This document shows, in pieces, positions 25,845 through 33,495 of a stretch of 33,495 nt of DNA. The DNA is from a bacterium (lineage in GTDB: Bacteria > SZUA-79 > Acidulodesulfobacterales > Acidulodesulfobacteraceae): NCBI GenBank assembly GCA_021825865.1, contig JAKAFU010000021.1, positions 1 through 33,495 on the forward strand, in the 5' to 3' direction. The notes beneath the pieces are model-generated. The model searched no databases. It worked only from the letters and a program-made list of their open reading frames with translations, and was not told where the DNA came from. Position 1 is the stretch's first letter. The number at the start of each line of letters is the position of its first letter. Position numbers and translations under genes: made by a program.

Positions 25845-26810
25845 ATGCATTCAATAGAAGATTACATAGAACAAAACAAAGAAATTATCAATAATTTTTT
25901 ATATGCGTATTTTCAGAAAAATTATAATAATAACTGCGGCTGCCTGTCAAAAAAAAATAGCTTAGCCAAAATTTCTGAAAGTAATAAAAAAATCTCTACC
26001 GATTTTTCGATAAACGATGCAATGTATTACACCGTCTCTCTTGGAGGCAAAAGAATTCGTCCTATTTTTTTACTTATAACCGCAGAATGTTTAGGTTTTA
26101 AAAATAAAGCGCAATTGCTTCCGTTTGCATGCTCAATAGAACTTATACATTCGTATTCTCTTATACACGACGATTTGCCTGCAATGGACAACGATAATCT
26201 AAGAAGAGGAAAACCCACAAACCATATAGTTTTTGGCGAAGCTGCCGCAATTCTTGCGGGAGACGCATTGCTTTCGGAAGCTTTTATAATTATTTCCGAC
26301 AACGAATATATAAAATATTTTAAATGCGATACTATATTGAAAATCATTCAGGAACTGTCTTTTTTATCAGGCGCAGGAGGTTTAGTAGGCGGACAGTTTC
26401 TAGATATAATAAATTCAGGTGTTCCAATTGATAACAGCGTACTGACGGAAATACACGATAAAAAAACTGCCGCTCTTATAAAAGCCGCCTGCGCTATGGG
26501 CGGAATCCTCGGAGGAGCGGATGACGGTCTGGTAGCAGCTTTAAAAAATTACGGAACTTATCTGGGACTCGCCTTTCAAGCATTGGACGACTTACTGGAT
26601 GTAATAGGCAGCAGTCAAATTACAGGAAAGACCGTAGGGATTGATAAAAATAATAATAAATCAAATATCGCATCAATTCTCGGCATTGAAGAAACCAAAA
26701 AATTAATAGAAGAATATACTGAAAAAGGGATATCTTATCTTGACAAAACAAATATAAATTTTAATATGCTGAAAGATTTTTCGTATTATTTGACAAAACG
26801 GACAAACTAA
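25845..26810 (+). CDS. ispA: Polyprenyl (geranyl/farnesyl) diphosphate synthase
   Basis: 321 residues. First aspartate-rich motif DDLPAMDNDNLRRGKPTNH; second motif in FQALDDLLDVIG; GGKRIRP, which binds isopentenyl diphosphate, lies earlier. It condenses isopentenyl diphosphate with dimethylallyl diphosphate or geranyl diphosphate to build short-chain prenyl diphosphates for quinone and undecaprenyl carriers. The order xseB-ispA-dxs is widely conserved in proteobacteria. It starts 127 bases after xseB without a good Shine-Dalgarno sequence. The exact product length cannot be fixed by eye, but the short-chain class is likely. Confidence 0.94.
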   Translation: MHSIEDYIEQNKEIINNFLYAYFQKNYNNNCGCLSKKNSLAKISESNKKISTDFSINDAMYYTVSLGGKRIRPIFLLITAECLGFKNKAQLLPFACSIELIHSYSLIHDDLPAMDNDNLRRGKPTNHIVFGEAAAILAGDALLSEAFIIISDNEYIKYFKCDTILKIIQELSFLSGAGGLVGGQFLDIINSGVPIDNSVLTEIHDKKTAALIKAACAMGGILGGADDGLVAALKNYGTYLGLAFQALDDLLDVIGSSQITGKTVGIDKNNNKSNIASILGIEETKKLIEEYTEKGISYLDKTNINFNMLKDFSYYLTKRTN

Positions 26811-26965
26811 AAATTAATAAATAATATGTATCATAATGTTGTAAAAAATATAACCTAAAACAAAATAAATATATATAATAAGAAATATAATAAACACGCA
26901 GACAAAACGATTATTAAACTTGTAGGGTAAAGTTCGCAGGTATGGTATGTGATATATTTAATAAA

Positions 26966-26987
26966 TATCGTATTGCTAAATACGATA
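26966..26987 (+). repeat. Perfect inverted repeat upstream of dxs, possible operator
   Basis: TATCGTATT and AATACGATA form a perfect 9-base inverted repeat with a 4-base centre, ending 33 bases before the dxs ATG. A second, shorter symmetric sequence (26954-26968) overlaps its left edge. There is no U-tract, so it is not a terminator. An operator or a leader hairpin are both possible. The ispA-dxs gap of 210 bases otherwise shows no gene. Confidence 0.55.
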
Positions 26988-27020
26988 CAATAACTTTAAC
27001 TTTATAAGAAAATAAAAACA

Positions 27021-28949
27021 ATGATATTAGATAATATAAACGACATTAACGATATAAAAAAAATAAATTTGGAAGAGCTTAGCTCATTAGCAAAAGAACT
27101 CCGCAAAGAAATTATTTCGGTGTGCTCAACAAACGGCGGACACCTTGCTTCAAGTTTGGGCGTTGTTGAACTGACTATTGCTCTGTTAAAGTCATTCGAC
27201 ATAGAAAAAAATGATAAAATTATATGGGATGTAGGACATCAATCTTATGCATATAAACTGCTTACGGGAAGACGCGACAGATTTCATTCTATTAGAAAAT
27301 TGGGCGGTTTATCCGGTTTTCCGTCTATAAACGAAAGCAAATATGATTTTTTTGGAACGGGACATGCCGGTACTTCTATATCTGCAGCCTTAGGAATGGC
27401 TGTTGCAGATGATATAATAAAAAAAAACGGCAGCGGCAGCGGACGAATTATTGCCGTAATAGGCGATGCCTCCATTTCTAACGGACTGGCACTGGAGGGG
27501 CTTAATCACGCCGGCGCAATGAAAAAAGACATCGTAGTGATACTTAACGATAATGAAATGTCAATATCAAAAAGCGTAGGTGCTTTTTCAAATTATCTTA
27601 ACAAAATTTTAACCGGCGAGATTTACATAAAATTTAGAAACGAGACGGAAAAATTTTTAAAGTCTATACCTTTATTAGGTTTGCAATTTGCAAAACTGGC
27701 TTCTAAAACTGAAGAATTGTTTAAAAACATGATTGGTCCGGGTATTATATTTGAAGAACTCGGTTTTACATATATAGGACCTATAGATGGACATAATATA
27801 GAATATTTGCTTAGTGCATTTGAAAATATTAAAAAAATAAGAAAACCTATTCTGCTCCATATAATTACTCAAAAAGGCAAAGGTTATGAGCCTTCCGAAA
27901 AAAACCCGTCGTTATTTCACGGTATTTCGGCATTTGATAAAAGTACAGGGATAATGCTCAAAAAAACCGGAAATATGACGCTTGGAGAGGTTGCAAGCAA
28001 TTTTCTTGTTAAATTAGCTAAAAATAATGGAAATATTATCGCTATAACCGCTGCCATGACTGAAGGAACAGGTCTTTCTAATTTTGCAAAAATATATCCC
28101 GACCGATTTTTTGATGTCGGAATACAGGAAGAGCATGCGGTTACATTTTCCGCCGGAGCCGCTGCAAACGGGCTCAGACCTTTTTTCTTTATTTATTCCA
28201 CGTTTCTCCAGAGGTCTCTCGACCAGATAATCCATGATGTATGTCTGCAGAATCTGCCTGTTGTTTTTTGCATAGACAGAGCCGGCATCGCCGGAGAAGA
28301 CGGTGCTACCCATCAGGGTATATTTGATTTATCGTACTTAGGCTACATCCCTAATTTAGTCATAATGTGCCCTAAGGATTCCGATGAACTTATAAAAATG
28401 CTTAAAAGCTCCTTGTCTTACAATAAACCTGTTGCAATAAGATATCCTAAAAGCGAAATGCCCTTTTTTGAAATGCCGGAAGCTGATGAGACAGCCATAA
28501 TCAAAGAAGGCGAATTTGAAACTTTAATTGCTCATTTTGATTACATTATTGTAAGCATAGGACTACAAACCGCTATGCTTGAGAAAATATTGGATGAAAT
28601 TAACAGCAATAATAAAAATAGCGAACATGCAACACAAGTAGGTCTTATTAATGCCAGATTCGCTTCGCCTATATCAGACGACCTGATAAATAAAATAAAA
28701 TACGCAAAAAAAATAATGACCGTTGAAGAAAATGTTGAATTCTCAGGGTTCGGGTCAAAAATTATTACATTATTATCTGAATCCGATAATTTATCAAATG
28801 ATGCATTGAATTTTAAATACAAAATCGTTTCTTTGGGCAATAATTTTATTGAACACGGCTCGAGAAAAGAATTGCTTTCTCTGTCCGGATTTTCAGAAGA
28901 CGGTTTTAAAGTAATTATAAATAGTTTTTTCTTTTCTGAAAATAAATAA
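27021..28949 (+). CDS. dxs: 1-deoxy-D-xylulose-5-phosphate synthase
   Basis: 642 residues, full length. The thiamine diphosphate and Mg2+ site is visible as GDASISNGLALEGLNHAG followed by NDNEMSIS; GHQSYAYKLLTGRRDRF and GPIDGHN are further N-terminal signatures. The pyrimidine-domain sequence QEEHAVTFSAGAAANGLRPFFFIYSTFLQRSLDQIIHD contains the catalytic Glu. It joins pyruvate and glyceraldehyde-3-phosphate, the first step of the MEP isoprenoid pathway, and so supplies the substrate used by the adjacent ispA product. No strong Shine-Dalgarno sequence is present. A perfect inverted repeat upstream may mark regulation separate from ispA. Confidence 0.97.
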   Translation: MILDNINDINDIKKINLEELSSLAKELRKEIISVCSTNGGHLASSLGVVELTIALLKSFDIEKNDKIIWDVGHQSYAYKLLTGRRDRFHSIRKLGGLSGFPSINESKYDFFGTGHAGTSISAALGMAVADDIIKKNGSGSGRIIAVIGDASISNGLALEGLNHAGAMKKDIVVILNDNEMSISKSVGAFSNYLNKILTGEIYIKFRNETEKFLKSIPLLGLQFAKLASKTEELFKNMIGPGIIFEELGFTYIGPIDGHNIEYLLSAFENIKKIRKPILLHIITQKGKGYEPSEKNPSLFHGISAFDKSTGIMLKKTGNMTLGEVASNFLVKLAKNNGNIIAITAAMTEGTGLSNFAKIYPDRFFDVGIQEEHAVTFSAGAAANGLRPFFFIYSTFLQRSLDQIIHDVCLQNLPVVFCIDRAGIAGEDGATHQGIFDLSYLGYIPNLVIMCPKDSDELIKMLKSSLSYNKPVAIRYPKSEMPFFEMPEADETAIIKEGEFETLIAHFDYIIVSIGLQTAMLEKILDEINSNNKNSEHATQVGLINARFASPISDDLINKIKYAKKIMTVEENVEFSGFGSKIITLLSESDNLSNDALNFKYKIVSLGNNFIEHGSRKELLSLSGFSEDGFKVIINSFFFSENK

Positions 28950-28957
28950 TAAATAAA

Positions 28958-29716
28958 GTGGAAAAAGCAAGATTAGACATTCTGTTAGCTGAAAAAAATA
29001 TTGCGGGACAAACATTATCCAGAAGCAAAGCCTCTTCTTTGATAATCGAGGGTAAAGTTTTAGTAAACGGCAAAGTATGCGTTAAACCCGGCACACCGAC
29101 AAATATTACAAGCGATATTAAAGTTCTTGAGCCGGCTAATCCATATGTATCAAGAGGAGGGGTTAAACTAAAAGGAGCTTTAGCCGACTTTAATATAAAC
29201 GTTGCCGGCTATTGCGCTCTAGATATTGGAGCTTCTACCGGCGGATTCACCGACTGTCTGCTGAAAAACGGCTGTAAATTGGTTTATTGCGTAGATGTCG
29301 GATACGGACAGTTGGATTATAATCTAAGAAATAATGAAAATATAATAAACTATGAAAAAACAAACATAAAAGATATAGGATTTGACAAAATAAAAGACAA
29401 GGTAGATATTTGCGTAATAGATGCATCTTTCATATCATTAGAAAAAGTACTGCCTCATACCGTAAAATTTTTAAAAGACGAAGGTCTAATTGTAGCATTA
29501 ATAAAGCCTCAATTTGAAACCGGAAATAAAAAATTTCTTAAAAAAGGCATTATCAAAGATGAAACAATATATGAAAGCATAATATCCGGCATTATAGAAT
29601 TTTCAAAAAAAATCGGACTTAAAAGTTTAGGGGTAAAAAAATCGTGCATAAAGGGAAAAAAAGGGAATACGGAATTTTTTATCCATCTTGTAAAAACGGC
29701 AAACGATCTATTATGA
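28958..29716 (+). CDS. tlyA: TlyA-family rRNA 2'-O-methyltransferase
   Basis: 252 residues. An N-terminal S4 RNA-binding domain (ARLDILLAEKNIAGQTLSRSK, residues 4-65) is followed by an FtsJ/RrmJ-type methyltransferase with the SAM loop LDIGASTGGFTDCLL. The KDKE-type catalytic residues can be placed in VSRGGVKL, VIDASFIS, LIKPQFE and KGNTEFF. TlyA enzymes methylate 16S and, in some species, 23S rRNA, and some are described as haemolysins. The start codon is GTG, 8 bases after the dxs stop codon. The dxs-tlyA pairing is common in Deltaproteobacteria and Actinobacteria. Confidence 0.95.
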   Translation: MEKARLDILLAEKNIAGQTLSRSKASSLIIEGKVLVNGKVCVKPGTPTNITSDIKVLEPANPYVSRGGVKLKGALADFNINVAGYCALDIGASTGGFTDCLLKNGCKLVYCVDVGYGQLDYNLRNNENIINYEKTNIKDIGFDKIKDKVDICVIDASFISLEKVLPHTVKFLKDEGLIVALIKPQFETGNKKFLKKGIIKDETIYESIISGIIEFSKKIGLKSLGVKKSCIKGKKGNTEFFIHLVKTANDLL

Positions 29717-31401
29717 CAAAAAATATAACAAAAAAAATTACAACGATGAATCGTACGCGGCTATTTTTAGCGTTAATACTGCTTGTTAATACATTATTGA
29801 TATTTTTTATTTTAGCAGCCTTTGCGTCGCCTTCAAATGCTTATAGTTCATCAGACATACAAAAAGTTATAAAGGGTTTCATTTACGAAAATTATGGAAA
29901 CTACGGCAAATCTATATATAACCTGAAAAGCGCGCTGAAAAAATCCCGCAGCGCCGCCGGATACTATGAACTTTCCAGATTATATTTGAAAAACAAAAAT
30001 TTTACAAAAGCTATTTATTACATAAATAAATCAATTAAAACAGCTTCCGGAAAATATAAAACTAACTGTTACATCTTAAAAACCAAAATATATTTAAGCG
30101 AAAACAAAATTAAAAAATCTTTAGACATTCTGAATTTAATTTTAAAAAAGCATCCGTCTGACAGGCAGGCATTATTGCTGATTGCCGACATTTATAAATT
30201 CGAAAAACATTTTGCGGCAGCCGCGGCATATTTAAATCTGCTAAAATTATACTATCCGGCGGATATAGATTCTTATTATGAATTGTCAAAAATTTATATA
30301 TTAGAAAATAAATCTGCAAAAGCAATAAAAAATCTGAAAGAAGTTATTAAATTAAACCCTTATTTTAAAGAAGGCTATTTTCAATTAACCGCAATTTATA
30401 CGATAACCGACAAAGAACGCTCAGCGCTAAACATTCTTAAAAAATATTTAAGATATAATCCCTTGAGTAATTTTGCATTATATCAATCAGGTCTTATAAA
30501 TTACGCCGTTAAAAATTATGGAACAGGCAGAAAATATTTCTTCAGGCTGCTGCGTTCAATTCCTAGTTCAAAATTGAGGGAAGCTCAAGAAATTGATGTA
30601 AGAAATAACGCATATTTTTTTATAGGCGCTTCTTATTATTTTCAAAATAATTTTCCAAAAAGCATAAAATACCTTAAATTGGTGAAATACGGACATCATT
30701 ATGTTAACTCAAGGTTTCAGGAAATTGAAATATATTTAACGCTTAATAAAAAAAACAAAAGTTCTAAAAATAATGCAAAAATAAATAATATAATCAATAG
30801 ACTAATACATAATAAAAAATTAGAAAAAAATCTAAAAGTATATTATTTTTCAGCAATTTCTTTAGAAGAAATCAGACAATATAAAAAAGCTGAAAATATT
30901 CTGCACAAAGGATTAAAAAATTTTCCTAAAAATACATCACTGCTGTATCAATTAGCCACCGACTATCATTTTTTACATAATAATAAAAAATCAATAAAAA
31001 TAATAGATAAAGTGCTGGCGGCAGACCCGACTAATGCCGATGCACTGAATTTTAAAGGATACTACCTCGCGGTGCATAAAAAAAATTTAACTGAAGCAGA
31101 AAAATTAGTTAAAAAGGCGCTGTCAATAGAACCGGATTCCCCTTATATTTTTGACAGTATGGGATTTGTTTATCTAAGATTGAAAAAATATAACACGGCT
31201 CTGCTTTATTTTAAACGAGCTTTAAAAAAATTAAAACATTCAAGCACGGTATTGAGACACACGGGGTTAGACTATTTAATGCTGAAGAATTACAATAAAG
31301 CTGAAAAGTACTTAGAATTATCGGAAAAGATAAACAAATCAACGCTGACATTAAAATACTTAAAAGAAGTTGTCAAGTTCAGAAATCAAACAAAGAAATA
31401 A
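29713..31401 (+). CDS. Exported tetratricopeptide repeat (TPR) protein
   Basis: 562 residues from the ATG at 29713, which overlaps the tlyA stop codon (ATGA). A longer frame from 29644 exists but would overlap tlyA by 73 bases and put unrelated residues before the signal sequence. An ATG at 29746 (MNRTRLFLAL) is another possible start. A hydrophobic segment ending in ASPSNAYSS looks like a signal peptide with cleavage after a small residue. The rest is an almost continuous array of helical pairs with TPR-type Y-L-A-A spacing (AAGYYELSRLYLKNKNFTKAIYYINKSI; PYIFDSMGFVYLRLKKYNTALLYFKRAL). It is very Lys- and Asn-rich, so basic. Likely a periplasmic or surface-tethered scaffold; partner unknown. 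Confidence 0.88.
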   Translation: MTKNITKKITTMNRTRLFLALILLVNTLLIFFILAAFASPSNAYSSSDIQKVIKGFIYENYGNYGKSIYNLKSALKKSRSAAGYYELSRLYLKNKNFTKAIYYINKSIKTASGKYKTNCYILKTKIYLSENKIKKSLDILNLILKKHPSDRQALLLIADIYKFEKHFAAAAAYLNLLKLYYPADIDSYYELSKIYILENKSAKAIKNLKEVIKLNPYFKEGYFQLTAIYTITDKERSALNILKKYLRYNPLSNFALYQSGLINYAVKNYGTGRKYFFRLLRSIPSSKLREAQEIDVRNNAYFFIGASYYFQNNFPKSIKYLKLVKYGHHYVNSRFQEIEIYLTLNKKNKSSKNNAKINNIINRLIHNKKLEKNLKVYYFSAISLEEIRQYKKAENILHKGLKNFPKNTSLLYQLATDYHFLHNNKKSIKIIDKVLAADPTNADALNFKGYYLAVHKKNLTEAEKLVKKALSIEPDSPYIFDSMGFVYLRLKKYNTALLYFKRALKKLKHSSTVLRHTGLDYLMLKNYNKAEKYLELSEKINKSTLTLKYLKEVVKFRNQTKK

Positions 31402-31423
31402 TAAATCGGGTAAATGAATGATG

Positions 31424-31448
31424 TATGGTATGGTATGGTATGGTATGG
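31424..31448. repeat. TATGG pentanucleotide microsatellite
   Basis: Five perfect tandem copies of TATGG lie between the convergent TPR and response-regulator genes. Such short tandem repeats change length by slippage. It is intergenic and 3' of both genes, so phase variation of a promoter is unlikely. About 60 bases of visibly more GC-rich DNA with nested complementary segments (ATTGCA at 31467-31472 with TGCAAT at 31510-31515; CTGCAGATGCAG between) follow. Confidence 0.9.
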
Positions 31449-31525
31449 TATATACTGCCGCTTCACATTGCAAGCTGCAGATGCAGAACCGCAGAATCGG
31501 CATTGACCCTGCAATTGCCTACAAT

Positions 31526-32956
31526 CTAAATATTTAAGTTTTTAATAGTTTCCAGCTTTCTGTATAATGTCTTGAGTCCTATATTTAAGGCTTTTGCAGT
31601 TTTTACCTTGTCATTTGAATTTTGCATCAGGGTTTTGGATATAATTAAATTTTCTGCGTCTTCAAGACGGATATTTAACGGAATTTTTATATAATTTTCT
31701 TCCTCGTCGTCTATATTATTACAGACATTTTTTTTATCCTTTTCATCTTTAGACAAAGCGCCGCTATGTTTTAAATCTTTTAAATAAGCCGGCAGAATAG
31801 TACCGTTGGCAACAGTTTCAGCGTCTGCAGCAGAAACTGCAACCATAAATTCAATAATATTTTTAAGTTCTCTTATATTCCCTGGATAATTATAATCTAG
31901 TAAGATATTTAAAACTTTTTCATCAACGCCTTTAATATTTTTACCCATTTCTTTCGAAAAATCTTCTATAAATTTATTAACAAGCAGGGGTATATCTTCT
32001 TTTCTTTCACGGAGAGGAATGATTTTTAAATTTATTACATTTAGTCTATAATATAAATCCTGCCTGAACTCGCCTCTTTTTACCTTATCGGCTATATCCT
32101 GAGACGCAGCTATTATTCTTACATTTACTTTAATTGTTTTATTCCCGCCGACACGCTCAAATTCTTTCTCCTGAAGAACTCTTAAAATTTTAGCCTGCGT
32201 CTTGAGAGGAATTTCTCCTATTTCATCTAAAAAAATAGTTCCCCCGTCTGAAACTTCGAATCTGCCTTTATGGAGAGAATCCGCACCTGTAAACGAACCT
32301 TTTTCATGTCCAAAAAGCTCGCTTTCCAAAATTGTTTCGGAAAGAGCTGCGCAATTTAATTTAATAAAGGGTTTATTTTTTCGGTCGCTATTATTAACTA
32401 TAATATTTGCAAGCAGTTCCTTTCCTGTTCCTGATTCGCCTTCTATTAACACTGTAGAATGCGTATTAGATACGGCAATAGCGGTATTTATAATTTCTAT
32501 CATTTTTTTGGACTTAGTAATTAAATTGCCGAAACTAAATTTGTCTTCAAGCCTTATCTTTAGTTCATTTATTTCGCTTAACAGGTTGCGTTTAGAAACA
32601 ATTCTTTTTAATATAATATCTAATTCTTCAAGATTAATAGGCTTTGTTATGTAATCATAAGCTCCGGATTTAATTGCTTCTACAGCAGTTTTAACAGAAC
32701 TGAAACCTGTTGTGATCAATACATCTATATCATAATTTTTTAATTTTACGGTTTTCAGTATCTCAATGCCGGAACCGTCGGGCAGTTTAAGGTCGGTTAT
32801 TATTACGTCTATAAAACTGATTTTTTTTACGTCATTTAAAATCTTAGATGCCGATTTAAAGTCTCGGGCTTCAATAACGTCATGTCCTTCTTCTTTAAGA
32901 TAATTTGAAAGCGCAAATAGCGATGCTTCATTATCTTCAATTATAAATATATTCAA
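31526..32956 (-). CDS. NtrC-class sigma-54-dependent response regulator
   Basis: 476 residues. Receiver domain with acidic residues EDN near 7-9 and phosphoacceptor Asp55 (VIITDLKLPDGSG). AAA+ domain with Walker A GESGTGKE (173-180), contact loop GSFTGA (220-225, Ser instead of the usual Ala) and Walker B IFLDEIGE. C-terminal Fis-type helix-turn-helix (KVKTAKALNIGLKTLYRKLETI). A charged linker of about 40 residues precedes the last domain. It lies 75 bases after the histidine kinase gene on the same strand, so the two form a likely two-component pair. The target genes and signal are unknown. It is distinct from the PilR-like protein in this window. Confidence 0.93.
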   Translation of the reverse strand: MNIFIIEDNEASLFALSNYLKEEGHDVIEARDFKSASKILNDVKKISFIDVIITDLKLPDGSGIEILKTVKLKNYDIDVLITTGFSSVKTAVEAIKSGAYDYITKPINLEELDIILKRIVSKRNLLSEINELKIRLEDKFSFGNLITKSKKMIEIINTAIAVSNTHSTVLIEGESGTGKELLANIIVNNSDRKNKPFIKLNCAALSETILESELFGHEKGSFTGADSLHKGRFEVSDGGTIFLDEIGEIPLKTQAKILRVLQEKEFERVGGNKTIKVNVRIIAASQDIADKVKRGEFRQDLYYRLNVINLKIIPLRERKEDIPLLVNKFIEDFSKEMGKNIKGVDEKVLNILLDYNYPGNIRELKNIIEFMVAVSAADAETVANGTILPAYLKDLKHSGALSKDEKDKKNVCNNIDDEEENYIKIPLNIRLEDAENLIISKTLMQNSNDKVKTAKALNIGLKTLYRKLETIKNLNI

Positions 32957-33031
32957 TTTTATATAAAAACTTTATTTATTAATATTTAATATTAAAATTA
33001 ATTTGTAATAATAAGAAGCGGCAGAAGCGGA

Positions 33032-33495
33032 TTAATTAATAACGCAGCCTAACACAATAGACACTCTGGTTCCTTTACCCTGTTCGCTATCAATATTGAC
33101 GGTAAATCCATGCGAATCTAGAACTTTCTTGACAAATGCGAGACCTAATCCTATACCGTTCCCTTTTGTAGTAAAAAAAGGTTCAAAGACTTTTTTTAAA
33201 TTATTTTTACTAATTCCTACGCCATTATCCTCTATTGTAACAACTGCTTTAGAAAAATAATATGATGTATATATATTCACGGAACCCCGCTTGCCATTAT
33301 AAGAATGAATCGCATTTAATATTAAATTCAAAAAAACCTGCTTCATAAGATACCTGTCCATTTTTACAGTAATATGCTTATCAATATTTAAATTAATCTT
33401 GACAATGTCATTAAGGTAATTTAAATCAATATCGCTAATGCATTCAAGAATTAGAGAATCTAAAGAGACATCATGGTCAAAATCCGGTTTGAAAG
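33032..33495 (-). CDS. Sensor histidine kinase, C-terminal part
   Basis: The frame is open from the right edge to the stop codon at 33032, giving at least 154 residues; the start and sensor region are outside the window. The visible part is a HATPase domain: N box QVFLNLILNAIHSY, G1 box EDNGVGIS, F box VFEPFFTTK, G2 GNGIGLGLAFVKKV, and a final GKGTRVSIVLG. An internal ATG at 33361 is not the real start, because the homologous sequence continues upstream of it. The gene precedes the NtrC-class regulator and probably phosphorylates it. The sensed signal cannot be deduced. Confidence 0.93.
   Translation of the reverse strand, partial: FKPDFDHDVSLDSLILECISDIDLNYLNDIVKINLNIDKHITVKMDRYLMKQVFLNLILNAIHSYNGKRGSVNIYTSYYFSKAVVTIEDNGVGISKNNLKKVFEPFFTTKGNGIGLGLAFVKKVLDSHGFTVNIDSEQGKGTRVSIVLGCVIN

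Noticed and set aside
29644-29712. Longer N-terminus for the TPR protein
   Set aside because: It would overlap the end of tlyA by 73 bases; the ATG at 29713 overlaps the tlyA stop codon by the usual four bases and leads straight to the signal sequence.
32202-32654. 150-codon plus-strand open frame opposite the second response regulator
   Set aside because: It lies wholly antisense to the conserved AAA+ domain and its composition is that of a complement shadow.
1-33495. CRISPR array, defence island, prophage, transposase, tRNA or rRNA
   Set aside because: No regularly spaced repeats, no recombinase or phage genes and no cloverleaf or rRNA sequence were seen; every long frame is accounted for by housekeeping, pilus, efflux or two-component genes.

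Overview
This is an AT-rich stretch of a Gram-negative bacterial chromosome. The evidence is a tripartite RND efflux system, a type IV pilus motor cluster and two NtrC-class (sigma-54 activator) response regulators. The gene orders rimP-nusA-infB-rbfA-nrnA-truB-rpsO-pnp-M16 peptidase and xseB-ispA-dxs-tlyA are typical of Deltaproteobacteria-like lineages (Desulfobacterota and relatives). A low-GC member such as Candidatus Acidulodesulfobacterales (Sva0485) would fit, but that placement is an inference from composition and gene order, not from a phylogenetic marker search.

Layout. (1) 1-2559, minus: tetR-type repressor, lipoprotein-like periplasmic adaptor and the N-terminal part of an RND pump that runs off the left edge. 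The promoter ahead of the repressor carries a palindromic operator exactly in its -35/-10 spacer. (2) 2880-13995, minus: a long translation and RNA-metabolism operon: rimP, nusA, infB, rbfA, nrnA, truB, rpsO, pnp, M16 peptidase, then a DUF2301-like membrane protein with its own possible leaderless promoter. A promoter at 14062-14090 followed by a terminator hairpin directly against the rimP start suggests attenuation of this operon. (3) 14087-25072, minus: small membrane protein, DUF4388 protein, aroE, pilB, pilT, pilC, pilS, pilR, truA. From pilC to truA every gene overlaps the next. The pilin gene pilA is absent, so PilS/PilR must act on a locus elsewhere. (4) 25409-31401, plus: xseB, ispA, dxs, tlyA and an exported TPR protein, covering exonuclease VII small subunit, isoprenoid precursor synthesis and rRNA methylation. 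(5) 31526-33495, minus: a second NtrC-class response regulator and the C-terminal part of its likely histidine kinase, which runs off the right edge.

Most genes are housekeeping, full length and intact. I found no CRISPR array, tRNA, rRNA, insertion sequence, prophage or toxin/defence system. No convincing new multi-gene system is visible. The points worth a second look are mainly regulatory: the tetR operator-in-spacer promoter, the rimP leader with a terminator, an inverted repeat ahead of dxs, and repeat tracts at xseB and after the TPR gene. A further point is the fusion of pilus, shikimate and tRNA-modification genes into one minus-strand block.
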